Shown here one piece after another: positions 33,232-42,963 of a stretch of 64,000 nt of DNA. The translations under genes were made by a program, and so were the position numbers. Numbering within the stretch: the stretch's first letter is position 1; each line of letters opens with the position of its first letter. The notes beneath the pieces were generated by a model. That model saw nothing but the letters and a program-made list of their open reading frames with translations. It was not told where the DNA came from and made no database searches. Origin of the DNA: Amycolatopsis cihanbeyliensis (GTDB lineage Bacteria > Actinomycetota > Actinomycetes > Mycobacteriales > Pseudonocardiaceae); NCBI RefSeq assembly GCF_006715045.1, contig NZ_VFML01000001.1, forward strand, positions 2,324,501 through 2,388,500. Direction: 5' to 3'.

Positions 33232-33947
33232 AGTTCGAAGCGGTAACCCATGCCGGGCTCGGTGAGCAGGTGCCGGGGCCGGGAGGGCTCGCGCTCCAAC
33301 TTCCGGCGCAGCTGGGCGAGGTACACCCGCAGGTAGTGGGACTCGGTGTCGTAGGCGGGTCCCCACACCTCGTGCAGTAGCTGCTTCTGGGCGACCAGCC
33401 GTCCCCGGTTGCGCACCAGCAACTCGAGCACGCCCCACTCGGTCTTGGTCAGGTGCACCTCCTTGCCGTCCCGGATCACCTTCTTCGCGACCAGGTCCAC
33501 GGTGAACGAGCCGGTCTCCACCACCGCGCCGGCCTCGTCCTGCCCGGAGGTGGCCGAGCGGCGCACCGCCGCCCGCAGCCGGGCCAGCAGCTCGTCCATG
33601 CCGAAGGGCTTGGTCACGTAGTCGTCCGCGCCCGCGTCCAGTGCCCGCACCTTGTCCGAGGAGTCGCCACGCGCGGACAGCACGATGATCGGCACCGAGG
33701 TCCAGCCACGCAGCCCGGCGATCACCTCGTTGCCGTCCATGTCCGGCAGGCCGAGGTCGAGCACCACGACATCGGGTCTCACCTCGGCCACCGCGCGCAG
33801 CGCCGCGCTGCCGTCGTGCGCGGTCACCACCCGGTATCCCCTGGCGGCCAGGTTGATCCGCAGGGCGCGCACGATCTGCGGCTCGTCGTCCACCACCAGA
33901 ACGGTGTCGCCGGCCGGCTGCCGCACCGTCCCGTTCTCCACGCTCAT
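33228..33947 (-). CDS. kdpE: KDP operon response regulator KdpE
   Basis: OmpR/PhoB-type regulator (239 aa). The receiver has VLVVDDEPQIVRAL, the phospho-acceptor Asp in DVVVLDLGLPDMDG, VLSAR and DDYVTKPFGMDELLARLRA. The winged helix has LTKTEWGVLELLVRN and VYLAQLRRKLE. The start ATG 33947 overlaps the kdpD stop as ATGA. Last gene of the kdpFABCDE operon. Confidence 0.95.
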   Translation of the reverse strand: MSVENGTVRQPAGDTVLVVDDEPQIVRALRINLAARGYRVVTAHDGSAALRAVAEVRPDVVVLDLGLPDMDGNEVIAGLRGWTSVPIIVLSARGDSSDKVRALDAGADDYVTKPFGMDELLARLRAAVRRSATSGQDEAGAVVETGSFTVDLVAKKVIRDGKEVHLTKTEWGVLELLVRNRGRLVAQKQLLHEVWGPAYDTESHYLRVYLAQLRRKLEREPSRPRHLLTEPGMGYRFEL

Positions 33948-36541
33948 GGCAGGTTCACTCCGCTCTCCCGTCTCGCCGGCAAGGAGATCACCACGGTCAG
34001 TCCGCCGCCCGGTGTGTCCTCGGCCCGGATCGTGCCGCCCATGGCCTCCATGAAGCCCTTCGCGACGGAGAGGCCGAGTCCCACACCGGGGGTGTTGCCC
34101 CGGTCCCCGAGCCGCTGGAACGGCGCGAAGGCCGACTCCGCCGCGCCCTTCGGCAGTCCCCTGCCGTGGTCGACCACCCGCAGCTCCACCTGCTCGGCGT
34201 GGGTACTGGCGCGCACCGCGACCGGTTCGTGGCCGCCGCCGTGTCGCAGCGCGTTGTCCACCACATTGGCCACCACCCGCTCCAGCAGGCCGGGATCGGC
34301 GAACACCATCGGCAGCCGCTCGTCGACCGAGACCCGCACCGCGGCCGCGCCGTCCACATTGGCCAGCGCGTAGGACACCACCTCGTCGTAGCCGACCGGG
34401 CGCAGCAGCGGGCTCACCGCGCCGGAGGCCAGCCGGGAGGAGTCCAGCAGGTTGTTCACCAGGCCCACCAGCCGGTCGGCCGACTCCTCCACCGTGGCGA
34501 GCAGTTCGTCGGTGTCCTCGGGGGACAGCTCGATGTCCTGTGCCCGCAGGCTGCCCACGGCGGCCTTGATCGAGGTCAGCGGGGTGCGCAGGTCGTGACC
34601 CACGGCCGAGAGCAGCGCGGTCCGCAGCTCGTTGGCCGCCGCCTTGCGCTCGGCCTGCGCGGCCGTGGCCGCCATCCGCTGCTGCCGCAACGCGAGCAGC
34701 GCCTGCCCGGCCGCCGCCTCCAGCGCCCTGCGGTCGGCGGCGGGCAGGGTGCGCCCGCGCAGCACCAAGTGGACCTCGGCGGTCACCGCGATATCCGCGT
34801 CGGCGCTGTCCGGTTCCGCGCACGGATCGGGGCCGGTACTGGCCACCCGGTGCCAGCGACCCTCCCGCCGCTCCAGCAGGGTCACCGAACTGAGCCCGAA
34901 GTTCTCCCGCACCTTCTCCAGCAACCGCTCCAGCGGCCGCGGATCGGTGAGCACGGTCCGCGCGTAGGAGGCGAGCAGCGTCGCCTCGGTGCCGGCGCTG
35001 GAAGCCTGCTTCGCCCGGCGCGCGGCCATGTCCACCACCAGCGCCACCAGCACCGCGACCACCACCATCGCGATCAGCGTGATCACGTTGCTCTGCGCGT
35101 GGACCGTGAACGTGTGAAAGGGCTCGGTGAAGAAGAAGTTCAGCAGCAACCCGGACAGCACCGCGGCCAGCAGGGCCGGGCCGAGCCCGCCGACCAGCGC
35201 GACGATGGTGATGGCCAGGAAGTAGTCCACCACGTTCGTGGAGAGGTCCAGCGCCGGCCGGAACGCGACCCCGACCGCGGTCGCCAGGGCCGGCACGGCC
35301 AGCGCGAGCACCCAGCCGAGTAGCTGCCGCGAGGGCCTCAGCGCGCTGCGGGCGAACCTGCGGCGCAGCCTGCCCGCCGCCTCCTCGTGGGTCACCATGT
35401 GCACGTCGATCGGACCCGAGTCGTGCACGACCGCCGCGCCGATGCCCTCGTCGAGCAGCCGGTCGAAACGGGACCGCCGCGAGGTGCCGAGCACGAGCTG
35501 CGTGGCGTTGACCCCGCGGGCGAAATCCAGCAGGGCCCTCGGCACGTGGTCCCCGACGACGGTGTGGAAGGTCGCGCCGACCTCCTCGGCGAGTTGCCTG
35601 CAGCGCCCGAGCACGCTGGGTCCTACGGCGACCGAACCGGGCCCGGCCAGGCCGTCGCCGCGCAGGATGTGCAGCACCAGCAGCTCGGCCCCCGCGCGCG
35701 TGGCGATCCGGGTGGCCCGCCGGATCAGCGTCTCGCTCTCCGGCCCGCCGGTGATCGCGACGACCACCCGCTCGCGGGCCTCCCAGGTGTCGGTGATGCG
35801 TTCCTCGGCGCGGTAACGCTGAAGCGCGATGTCGACCTGGTCGGCGACCCACAGCAGGGCCAGCTCGCGCAGCGCGGTGAGGTTTCCCGCCCGGAAGTAG
35901 TTGCTCAGCGCGGCATCGATCCTCTCCGCCGCGTACACGTTGCCGTGCGCGAGCCTGCGCCGCAGCGCCTCCGGCGTGATGTCGACCAGCTCGACCTGCT
36001 CGGCACCGCGCACCACCTCGTCCGGGATGGTCTCCTGCTGCCGGACACCGGTGATCCGCTCCACCACGTCGTTGAGGCTCTGCAGGTGCTGAACGTTCAC
36101 GGTGGACAGCACGGTGATCCCGGCTTCGAGCAGCTCCCTGACGTCGTGCCAGCGCTTCTCGTTGCGCGAGCCGGGGACGTTGGTGTGCGCCAGCTCGTCC
36201 ACGACCGCCACCTCGGGCGCCCGTTCCAGGATCGCCTCGACGTCCATCTCGGTCAGCTCGTGGCCACGATGGACGATGCGCTTGCGCGGCACGACCTCGT
36301 GCCCCTCGAGCAGGTCGGCTGTCTTCCGCCTGCCGTGCGTCTGCACGAAGCCCACCACCACGTCGGTTCCTCGCTCGAGCCGCCGCGCGGCCTCGCCGAG
36401 CATCGCGTAGGTCTTGCCCACGCCGGGGGCCGCGCCGAGGTAGATCCGTAGCTCTCCCCTGCGCGACCCGGTTCGCGTGCCTGTGGAGCTCACGCGCTCA
36501 GTCTGCTCCCGTTCCATCGCCCGTGCCCAGGGTGTTCTCAC
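33944..36541 (-). CDS. kdpD: osmosensitive K+ channel sensor kinase KdpD
   Basis: Sensor kinase for K+ limitation (up to 865 aa). The N-terminal KdpD domain has IYLGAAPGVGKTYAML and DELAHTNVPGSRN. A USP-like domain (ITGGPESETLIRRATR) follows, then four membrane segments near residues 400-500. The HisKA site is SAVGHDLRTPLTSIK, followed by the ATPase blocks NVVDNALRHGGG and GVGLGLSVAKG. The start overlaps the kdpC stop as GTGA at 36541; ATG 36517 is an alternative. Confidence 0.95.
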   Translation of the reverse strand: MRTPWARAMEREQTERVSSTGTRTGSRRGELRIYLGAAPGVGKTYAMLGEAARRLERGTDVVVGFVQTHGRRKTADLLEGHEVVPRKRIVHRGHELTEMDVEAILERAPEVAVVDELAHTNVPGSRNEKRWHDVRELLEAGITVLSTVNVQHLQSLNDVVERITGVRQQETIPDEVVRGAEQVELVDITPEALRRRLAHGNVYAAERIDAALSNYFRAGNLTALRELALLWVADQVDIALQRYRAEERITDTWEARERVVVAITGGPESETLIRRATRIATRAGAELLVLHILRGDGLAGPGSVAVGPSVLGRCRQLAEEVGATFHTVVGDHVPRALLDFARGVNATQLVLGTSRRSRFDRLLDEGIGAAVVHDSGPIDVHMVTHEEAAGRLRRRFARSALRPSRQLLGWVLALAVPALATAVGVAFRPALDLSTNVVDYFLAITIVALVGGLGPALLAAVLSGLLLNFFFTEPFHTFTVHAQSNVITLIAMVVVAVLVALVVDMAARRAKQASSAGTEATLLASYARTVLTDPRPLERLLEKVRENFGLSSVTLLERREGRWHRVASTGPDPCAEPDSADADIAVTAEVHLVLRGRTLPAADRRALEAAAGQALLALRQQRMAATAAQAERKAAANELRTALLSAVGHDLRTPLTSIKAAVGSLRAQDIELSPEDTDELLATVEESADRLVGLVNNLLDSSRLASGAVSPLLRPVGYDEVVSYALANVDGAAAVRVSVDERLPMVFADPGLLERVVANVVDNALRHGGGHEPVAVRASTHAEQVELRVVDHGRGLPKGAAESAFAPFQRLGDRGNTPGVGLGLSVAKGFMEAMGGTIRAEDTPGGGLTVVISLPARRESGVNLP

Positions 36542-37155
36542 CCACTGGCGGCATCCTGAACCGCCAGATTCAGTGGCAGCACGGTGACCACCGGCACCCC
36601 GACGCCGAGCCCGCTGGTGTGCCGCCGGACCAGCTCCCGCACCCGATCCTCGGGCAGCCCGTTGTTCCGTGCCACCCGGGGCACCTGGAGCTCGGCGTAG
36701 GCCCCGCTGATCGCCGGATCCACTCCGGAGGCGGACGCGGTCACCGCGTCGGCGGGCACCGCGTCCGGGCGCACACCCTCGCGGGCGGCGACGGCCCGCT
36801 TGCGCTCGCGCACCGCGGCGACCAGCTCGGGATCGAACGAGCCCCGGTTGCTGCCACCGCTCGCCGCGGGGTCACCGGGGCCGAGCGGGCCGGCGGCACC
36901 GGCCGAGGGCCGGTTGTGGAACCACGGGTCCGCGGTAGGCCGCCCGGGGAACACCGGGTCGACGCCGATCAGCTCGGAGCCGACCGCGTGACCGTCCCGC
37001 AGCACGACCGAGCCTTCCGCGTGGTGCTGCAACCCGGGCAGCCGGGACACCAGCCATACCCCGAGCGGGTACACCACCCCGAGCAGGACGGTGAACACCA
37101 GCAGCACCCGCAGGCCCGCCATGGACTGTTTGACGAGGTTCTTCATCACCTTCAC
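36538..37155 (-). CDS. kdpC: K+-transporting ATPase subunit C
   Basis: Accessory subunit that increases ATP affinity of KdpB (205 aa). One membrane segment (residues about 15-38, [20 protein letters not shown]) precedes [25 protein letters not shown]. The C-terminal [20 protein letters not shown] is typical. GTG 37155 overlaps the kdpB stop as GTGA; ATG 37146 is possible. Confidence 0.95.
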   Translation of the reverse strand: MKVMKNLVKQSMAGLRVLLVFTVLLGVVYPLGVWLVSRLPGLQHHAEGSVVLRDGHAVGSELIGVDPVFPGRPTADPWFHNRPSAGAAGPLGPGDPAASGGSNRGSFDPELVAAVRERKRAVAAREGVRPDAVPADAVTASASGVDPAISGAYAELQVPRVARNNGLPEDRVRELVRRHTSGLGVGVPVVTVLPLNLAVQDAASG

Positions 37156-39254
37156 CCGATTCCCGGAATCAGCCGGACGGCAAGGTCGATGAGCCAGATC
37201 CCGAGGAACGGCGTGACGATCCCGCCCAGGCCGTAGATCAGCAGGTTCCGGCGCAGCAGCGCGGGCGCGCTGCGCGGCCGGTAGCGCACACCGCGCAGCG
37301 CCAGCGGGATCAGGACCACGATGATCAGCGCGTTGAAGATCACCGCGGAGAGGATCGCCGACTCCGGTGTGGCCAGCCGCATGATGTTCAGCGCGTCCAG
37401 CTGCGGGTGGATCACCAGGAACATGGCGGGCAGGATGGCGAAGTACTTCGCGAGGTCGTTGGCCACACTGAACGTCGTCAGCGCCCCACGGGTGATCAGC
37501 AGCTGCTTGCCGATGCCCACGATCTCGATCAGCTTCGTCGGGTCGGAGTCCAGGTCGACCATGTTGCCGGCCTCCTTGGCCGCCGACGTCCCGGTGTTCA
37601 TCGCGACACCGACGTCGGATGCGGCCAGCGCGGGCGCGTCGTTGGTACCGTCGCCGGTCATCGCGACCAGCCGCCCGCCCTCCTGCTCGGTGCGGATCAG
37701 GGCCATCTTGTCCTCCGGCTTCGCCTCGGCCAGGTAGTCGTCCGCCCCGGCCTCGGCTGCGATGGCCCGCGCGGTCAACGGGTTGTCCCCGGTGATCATC
37801 ACGGTCCTGATCCCCATCGCGCGCAGCTCGTCGAACCGCTCCCGCATGCCCGGCTTGACCACATCGGACAGGCGGATGACGCCACGTATCACGGCCGTTC
37901 CGTCGACCGTCTCCGCAACGACCAGTGGGGTACCGCCCGACTCGCTGATCTCGTCGACGATCCGGTCCACCTCGCCCGGCACGGTGCCGCCGTGCTCGGT
38001 GACCCAGGCCGCCACGGCGCTCGCCGCGCCCTTGCGCACCCAGCTGCCACCGAGGTCGACACCGCTCATCCGGGTCCGCGCGGTGAACGGCACGAACTCC
38101 GCGCCGGTCTCCTCCGCCGTGGCCACCCCGGGCAGGGCGTGCTCCCGCTCGACCAGCTCGACGATGCTGCGCCCCTCCGGGGTCCGGTCGGCAAGGCTGG
38201 ACAACCGTGCCGCCAGGGCGAGCCGGTCCACACCGGACTCGCCGACACCGATCAGTGCGGTCGCCCTGCGGTTGCCGTAGGTGATGGTTCCGGTCTTGTC
38301 CAGCAGCAGGGTCGAGACATCACCCGCGGCCTCGACCGCCCTTCCCGACCTGGCCAGGACGTTGCGCTGCACCAGCCGGTCCATCCCGGCGATGCCGATC
38401 GCGGAGAGCAACGCCCCGATGGTGGTCGGGATGAGGCAGACCAGCAACGCGGTCAGCACGATCACCGACCGCGCGCTCCCGGAGTAGTTCGCCATCGGCT
38501 GCAGCGCGACCACCGCGAGCAGGAAGATGATCGTCAGCGTGGACAGCAGGATGGTCAGCGCGATCTCGTTCGGCGTCTTCTGCCTTCGCGCACCCTCCAC
38601 GAGCGAGATCATGCGGTCCACAAAGGACTGACCGGGGGCGGTGGTGATCCGCACGACGATCCGGTCGGACAGCACGGTCGTGCCGCCGGTGACCGCGCAC
38701 CGGTCGCCGCCGGACTCCCGGATCACCGGAGCCGACTCGCCGGTGATCGCCGACTCGTCCACGGTGGCGATGCCCTCGACCACGTCCCCGTCGCCGGGTA
38801 TGGTCTCGCCGGCCTCGACCACGACGAGGTCGCCGACCCGCAGCTCGGTGCCGGACACGCGCTCCTCGGTACCCTCGGACAGCAGCCGGCGCGCGACGGC
38901 CTCCTGCTTGGTGCGGCGCAGGGTCTCCGCCTGCGCCTTGCCCCTTCCCTCGGCGACGGCCTCGGCAAGGTTGGCGAACAGCACGGTGAACCAGAGCCAC
39001 ACCGCGACCAGCGCGCTGAACACGCTCGGCTCGGCGACCGCGAACACGGTCACCAGGACCGAGCCGGTCCACACCACGAACAGGACCGGGTTGGCCAGCT
39101 GGTGCCGGGGGTGCAGCTTGCGCAGCGCGTCGGGCAGCGACGCGAGGAGTTGCCTCGGGTGGAACACACCGGCGGCCAGACGGCCGGTGTTCTCGGCGTG
39201 GTGCCGCTGCTGCTCCGCAGGCGAGCGGCGTGGTTCTTCGGTTGTCGTTGTCAT
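37152..39254 (-). CDS. kdpB: K+-transporting ATPase subunit B
   Basis: P-type ATPase subunit driving K+ uptake (700 aa). It contains the actuator TGES motif ([18 protein letters not shown]), the phosphorylation site [27 protein letters not shown] and [13 protein letters not shown]. Start ATG 39254 overlaps the kdpA stop as TGATG. Upstream in-frame sequence belongs to kdpA and was excluded. Confidence 0.97.
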   Translation of the reverse strand: MTTTTEEPRRSPAEQQRHHAENTGRLAAGVFHPRQLLASLPDALRKLHPRHQLANPVLFVVWTGSVLVTVFAVAEPSVFSALVAVWLWFTVLFANLAEAVAEGRGKAQAETLRRTKQEAVARRLLSEGTEERVSGTELRVGDLVVVEAGETIPGDGDVVEGIATVDESAITGESAPVIRESGGDRCAVTGGTTVLSDRIVVRITTAPGQSFVDRMISLVEGARRQKTPNEIALTILLSTLTIIFLLAVVALQPMANYSGSARSVIVLTALLVCLIPTTIGALLSAIGIAGMDRLVQRNVLARSGRAVEAAGDVSTLLLDKTGTITYGNRRATALIGVGESGVDRLALAARLSSLADRTPEGRSIVELVEREHALPGVATAEETGAEFVPFTARTRMSGVDLGGSWVRKGAASAVAAWVTEHGGTVPGEVDRIVDEISESGGTPLVVAETVDGTAVIRGVIRLSDVVKPGMRERFDELRAMGIRTVMITGDNPLTARAIAAEAGADDYLAEAKPEDKMALIRTEQEGGRLVAMTGDGTNDAPALAASDVGVAMNTGTSAAKEAGNMVDLDSDPTKLIEIVGIGKQLLITRGALTTFSVANDLAKYFAILPAMFLVIHPQLDALNIMRLATPESAILSAVIFNALIIVVLIPLALRGVRYRPRSAPALLRRNLLIYGLGGIVTPFLGIWLIDLAVRLIPGIG

Positions 39255-40918
39255 CAGGCCAATGCCTCCGCGAGGGGACCGAGGGCGAGCGCGGGGATGA
39301 ACGTCAGCGCCGCGACGCCGACGACGGTCCCGGCGAGTACCGAACCGAACAGCGGGCTCGTGGTCGGCAGCGTGCCCGCGGTCACCGGCACTTTCCGCCG
39401 CGCCGCGAGCGACCCGGCCAGACACAGCACGGCCAGGATCGGGACGAACCGGCCGAGCAGCATGGCCACGCCGAGCGAGGACTGGTACCAGTCGCTGGTG
39501 ACGGTGAGCCCGGCGAAGGCGCTGCCGTTGTTGTTGCCTGCCGAGGTGTAGGCGTAGAGCACCTCGGAAAGGCCGTGCGAGCCGTTGTTGGTCAGCGCCG
39601 CGGACAGCTCGCCCGGCATCAGCAGCGCCGCGCCGGTGCCGAGCAGGACGACGGTCGGCATCGCGAGGATCGCGATCGCGGCGCAGGTGACCTCGCGGCG
39701 GCCCAGTTTCTTGCCGAGATACTCCGGGGTTCGCCCGACCATGAGCCCGGCGAGGAACATAGCGATGACGGCCAGCACCAGAATGCCGTACATGCCCGCG
39801 CCGACCCCGCCCGGCGCGACCTCGCCGAAGAGCATGTTCAGCAGCGGCACGAACCCGCCGAGCCCGGTGAAGCTGTCGTGCATCGAGTTCACCGCGCCGG
39901 TGGAGGTGCCGGTGGTGCTGGTGGCGAACAGGGCGGAGGCGCCGAGTCCGAAGCGGACCTCCTTGCCCTCCATGTTCGCCCCGGCCAGCAGTGCGGCCGG
40001 ACCGTTCGGGTGGGTCTCGGCCCACCACGCGATGCTGAGCATCACCGCCCAGATCGCGCCCATCACCGACAGCAGGACGTAACCCTGCCTGCGGTTGCCG
40101 ACCAGCGTGCCGAAAGTCCGGGTCAGCGACACCGGGATCACCAGCAGCAGGAAGATCTCGATGGCGTTGGTCCACCCGTTCGGGTTCTCGAACGGGTGCG
40201 AGGAGTTGGCGTTGAAGATCCCGCCGCCGTTGGTGCCGAGTTCCTTGATCACCTCCTGGCTCGCGGCCGGCGCCAGCGCGATCGTGTTCCGCGCGCCGTC
40301 CGGTCCCTGCACCGCCACCCCGGCGGACAGGCTCTGCACGACGCCGAACGCGATCAGCAGGATCGCGAAGACGAACGCCATCGGCAGCAGGACGCGGACC
40401 GTGCCCCGGGTGAGGTCGACCCAGAAGTTGCCGAGCCGGTCGGTGCCGGCCCGGACGAAACCCCGGATCAGCGCGATGGCGATCGCCATGCCCACCGACG
40501 CGGACAGGAAGTTCTGCACGGTGAGCCCGGCCATCTGGACGCTGTGGCCCAGCACCTCCTCGCCGGAGTAGGACTGCCAGTTCGTGTTGGTCACGAAGCT
40601 GACCGCCGTGTTGAACGCCATGCCGGGGTCGACGGCACCCCGCCCGAAATCGAACGGCAGCAGCGGTTGCAGCCGCTGCATCAGGTAGAGCAGGACGATC
40701 GAGACGAACGAGAAGCCCAGCACCCCCAGCGCGTAGGTGGTCCAGCGTTGCTGCGACTCCGGGTCGACCCGGAACAGCCGGTAGGCCAGCCGCTCGATCC
40801 GCGAGTGCCGCTCGCTGGAGTACACCCTCGCCAGGTAGTCACCGAGCGGCCGGTGGACCAGGACGAGAGCACCGAGAATGAGACCAGCCTGCGCGAGACC
40901 GGGCCAGAAATCGGTCAT
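39254..40918 (-). CDS. kdpA: K+-transporting ATPase subunit A
   Basis: K+-selecting membrane subunit (554 aa) with four filter-like repeats: [51 protein letters not shown] and [14 protein letters not shown]. It starts ATG 40918, one base after the kdpF stop. Together with KdpB, C and F it forms the high-affinity KdpFABC pump. Confidence 0.97.
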   Translation of the reverse strand: MTDFWPGLAQAGLILGALVLVHRPLGDYLARVYSSERHSRIERLAYRLFRVDPESQQRWTTYALGVLGFSFVSIVLLYLMQRLQPLLPFDFGRGAVDPGMAFNTAVSFVTNTNWQSYSGEEVLGHSVQMAGLTVQNFLSASVGMAIAIALIRGFVRAGTDRLGNFWVDLTRGTVRVLLPMAFVFAILLIAFGVVQSLSAGVAVQGPDGARNTIALAPAASQEVIKELGTNGGGIFNANSSHPFENPNGWTNAIEIFLLLVIPVSLTRTFGTLVGNRRQGYVLLSVMGAIWAVMLSIAWWAETHPNGPAALLAGANMEGKEVRFGLGASALFATSTTGTSTGAVNSMHDSFTGLGGFVPLLNMLFGEVAPGGVGAGMYGILVLAVIAMFLAGLMVGRTPEYLGKKLGRREVTCAAIAILAMPTVVLLGTGAALLMPGELSAALTNNGSHGLSEVLYAYTSAGNNNGSAFAGLTVTSDWYQSSLGVAMLLGRFVPILAVLCLAGSLAARRKVPVTAGTLPTTSPLFGSVLAGTVVGVAALTFIPALALGPLAEALA

Positions 40919-40919
40919 G

Positions 40920-41021
40920 TCAGAATTTCTCCGGCCTGATCAGTGCGATGAACAGATAAACGATCAGCCCCAGCGCCAGAACACCGCCAACGACGTTGGC
41001 GGCCAGATCGGTCCCGCTCAT
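40920..41021 (-). CDS. kdpF: K+-transporting ATPase subunit F
   Basis: Single-span 33-aa subunit stabilising the Kdp complex. One hydrophobic helix (NVVGGVLALGLIVYLFIAL) is followed by the characteristic ending IRPEKF. ATG 41021 overlaps the stop of the small ORF upstream as ATGA, and its own stop lies 1 nt before kdpA. Confidence 0.9.
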   Translation of the reverse strand: MSGTDLAANVVGGVLALGLIVYLFIALIRPEKF

Positions 41022-41101
41022 AGGCGGGCCAGCCCGCGCAGGGTCAATGCGAGAACGAGGAAGACGCCGATCAACAGCGTTGCGTACAGCAAATCGGTCA
41101 C
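41018..41101 (-). CDS. 27-aa single-span membrane peptide upstream of kdpF
   Basis: GTG 41101 starts a 27-codon frame reading VTDLLYATLLIGVFLVLALT then LRGLARL. It is one membrane helix with a basic end, about the size of KdpF but without RPEKF. It ends in an ATGA overlap with kdpF, which is strong evidence that it is translated. Similar small ORFs before kdpF occur in other actinobacteria, as far as I recall. Possibly an extra Kdp-associated peptide. No strong ribosome-binding site is seen. Confidence 0.6.
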   Translation of the reverse strand: MTDLLYATLLIGVFLVLALTLRGLARL

Positions 41102-41273
41102 GACGACGAGCGTGCGGGCGTCCCGGCACTCGGATGAGGCCGCCTGACGGCTCCTTGACGCCGGACCGGGCCACGTTTACGCGAACTTGATGGGCCGCGG
41201 CTGGGCCGACCCGGCTCGGGTTACAGCCGCCAGCGACACCTCTTCAGCCTATTCTGTCATCTCTAATGTTGCC

Positions 41274-41306
41274 CATATACCTAAGTTGGGTCTTTTGAGG
41301 TATATG
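41274..41306. promoter_or_regulatory. large inverted repeat upstream of the ROK regulator
   Basis: CATATACCT (41274-41282) and AGGTATATG (41298-41306) are perfect 9-bp arms around a 15-nt spacer. The patch is distinctly AT-rich for this DNA and ends 29 nt before the ROK start codon. This is the expected place for an autoregulatory operator. The remainder of the 41102-41335 gap, which must also hold the kdp promoter, shows a short hairpin ACCCG-GCT-CGGGT (41209-41221) but no clear KdpE site. Confidence 0.65.
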
Positions 41307-41335
41307 ATTCGAGTGGGCGCACAGAAGGGACGCGC

Positions 41336-42682
41336 ATGGGTGAACGATGGGGCCCGGATGCCCCCAGCTTCGAACTGCTGGACAGCTACACCACCCTGCT
41401 CGAGCTCGTGCGCAGTGGCACGGCCGAGACCCGCCCCGCGCTCAGCCAGCGCACCGGGCTCGGCCGCACCGCTATCGCGCAGCGCACGACCACCCTGCTG
41501 GAGGCGGGCCTGCTCGAGGAGGGTGAGCTCAACCCCTCCACCGGCGGGCGGCAGGCGCGGACGCTGCGGTTCCGCAAGGACGCGGGCCGGATCCTGACCG
41601 CCGAGCTGGGCGCGACCGGGTTCCTCGCCGGGATCACCGACCTGACCGGCACGGTGCTGGCCGTCTCCCGGCACGACGGGGACATCGCCAGGGGGCCGGA
41701 TCCGGTACTGGCCGAGGTCGAGGCGGCGCTGGACGAGCTGCTACGGGAGACCGGCACCGCGCCCGACCGGGTGTGGGGAGTCGGGCTCGGCCTACCCGGC
41801 CCGGTGGAGTTCGCCACCGGCCGCCCGTCCGAGCCACCGATCATGCCGGGCTGGAACAACCATCCGGTCCGCGACCGGCTCGCCGGGCGCTACCGGGCTC
41901 CGGTGTGGGTGGACAACGAGGTGAACCTGCTCTGCCTCGGTGAGCTGCGTACACCCGGGTTGCCCCTGCACGGCGACCTGCTCTACGTCAAGATCGGGAC
42001 CGGGATCGGGGCCGGGATCACCAACGGGGGCAGGCTGCATCGCGGTGCGCAGGGCTGCGCGGGCGATATCGGGCACGCGGCCATCGCCGAGGACGGCGCC
42101 GGCGTGGACGGCCACCCCTCGCCCGCCAACGGCACGGTCTGCCGGTGCGGGAAGACCGGATGCCTGGAAGCCGTGGCCGGGGGCGCGGCACTGGGCAGGG
42201 ACGGCGAGTGGCTCGCCCGCGGCGGGCAGAGCCCGGCGCTGGCCGAGGTGCTGGCCGGCCGGGGCACCGTCACCGGCGAGGACGTCACCATGGCGGCACG
42301 CTCGGGTGACCATCACGCCGTGCAGTTGCTGGTGCACGCCGGGAGGCGGATCGGCACGATGCTGGCGACGATGGTGAATTTCTACAACCCCTCGACCATC
42401 CTGCTCGGCGGCAAGGTGGCCGGCGCGGGTGACCTGTTCCTCGCCACGATCAGGGAAACCATCTACCGCCGCTCGCTTCCCCTTTCCACCCGGGAACTGC
42501 GGATCGACCGGGCCCGGCTCGGCGAGCAGGGTGGCCTGGTCGGCGCGTCCTACATGGTGCTGGACGAGCTGTTCTCCACCCGCTACTTCGGCCGGTGGCT
42601 GGCCACCGGTTCCCCCGCGGGTATGCCCGAACTGCAGGACAACGGCCGTGGGCCTGCGCCTGCCCGCGCCGGGCGAGCCTGA
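41336..42682 (+). CDS. ROK-family transcriptional regulator
   Basis: A 448-aa repressor of the NagC/XylR type. The N-terminal winged helix (TRPALSQRTGLGRTAIAQR, LLEAGLLEEGELNPSTGGR) is followed by the ROK sugar-kinase-like domain with LGLPGPVEF, VWVDNEVNLLCLGEL, GTGIGAGI and the zinc motif CRCGKTGCLEAV. ATG 41336 follows GAAGGGA. No sugar-transport genes are adjacent, so its targets lie elsewhere or are limited to itself via the 41274-41306 repeat. The sugar ligand is unknown. Confidence 0.88.
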   Translation: MGERWGPDAPSFELLDSYTTLLELVRSGTAETRPALSQRTGLGRTAIAQRTTTLLEAGLLEEGELNPSTGGRQARTLRFRKDAGRILTAELGATGFLAGITDLTGTVLAVSRHDGDIARGPDPVLAEVEAALDELLRETGTAPDRVWGVGLGLPGPVEFATGRPSEPPIMPGWNNHPVRDRLAGRYRAPVWVDNEVNLLCLGELRTPGLPLHGDLLYVKIGTGIGAGITNGGRLHRGAQGCAGDIGHAAIAEDGAGVDGHPSPANGTVCRCGKTGCLEAVAGGAALGRDGEWLARGGQSPALAEVLAGRGTVTGEDVTMAARSGDHHAVQLLVHAGRRIGTMLATMVNFYNPSTILLGGKVAGAGDLFLATIRETIYRRSLPLSTRELRIDRARLGEQGGLVGASYMVLDELFSTRYFGRWLATGSPAGMPELQDNGRGPAPARAGRA

Positions 42683-42688
42683 CCGGCC

Positions 42689-42835
42689 ATGGGTGCGCCG
42701 GTCGAAACCGAACCCGATACCGAAATGCTCCGGAGCGACCCGGCAAGAAACAGTGCGGGCAATAACACCGATCAGTTCGAAGTCGTCATGGTGGCGGCAC
42801 GATATGCCCAGGAATTCCTTTCCGCATCCCGGTGA
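42689..42835 (+). CDS. possible 48-aa small protein after the ROK gene
   Basis: An ATG 6 nt after the ROK stop opens 48 codons. The product starts GAPVETEPDTEMLRSDPARN and ends EVVMVAARYAQEFLSASR. Its close spacing could allow reinitiation, but there is no ribosome-binding site and codon use is less GC-rich at third positions than in neighbours. I do not recognise it, and it may be chance. The rest of the 42683-42963 gap holds the repeats described next. Confidence 0.25.
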   Translation: MGAPVETEPDTEMLRSDPARNSAGNNTDQFEVVMVAARYAQEFLSASR

Positions 42836-42920
42836 GCGAATGCACGTGACAAGGGTCACCGGTTTCCTGTGAATTCGCTGTGATTCCACGCGGGGCGGGC
42901 ACAAACCGGGGGACCGCGGT

Positions 42921-42959
42921 CGTTGTACGAGGTGACAACGACGAACACCTCAAGAGGTG
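42921..42959 (+). promoter_or_regulatory. inverted repeat and ribosome-binding-site hairpin before the stress-type gene
   Basis: CGTTGT (42921-42926) and ACAACG (42935-42940) form an inverted repeat with an 8-nt spacer. Directly after it, CACCT (42946-42950) can pair with AGGTG (42955-42959) around CAAG, placing the AGAGGTGAG ribosome-binding site of the gene at 42964 inside a small stem. Transcriptional and translational control at this gene are both suggested. Confidence 0.45.
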
Positions 42960-42963
42960 AGAG

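Noticed and set aside
33228..35852. Single protein spanning kdpE and a second frame of kdpD
   Set aside because: Only the last 239 codons have receiver and winged-helix motifs; kdpD is fully coding in its own frame and overlaps kdpE as ATGA.
41102..41273. c-di-AMP (ydaO-type) riboswitch upstream of kdp
   Set aside because: I compared the region with the conserved ydaO blocks from memory and found only a short hairpin at 41209-41221; a covariance-model search would be decisive.
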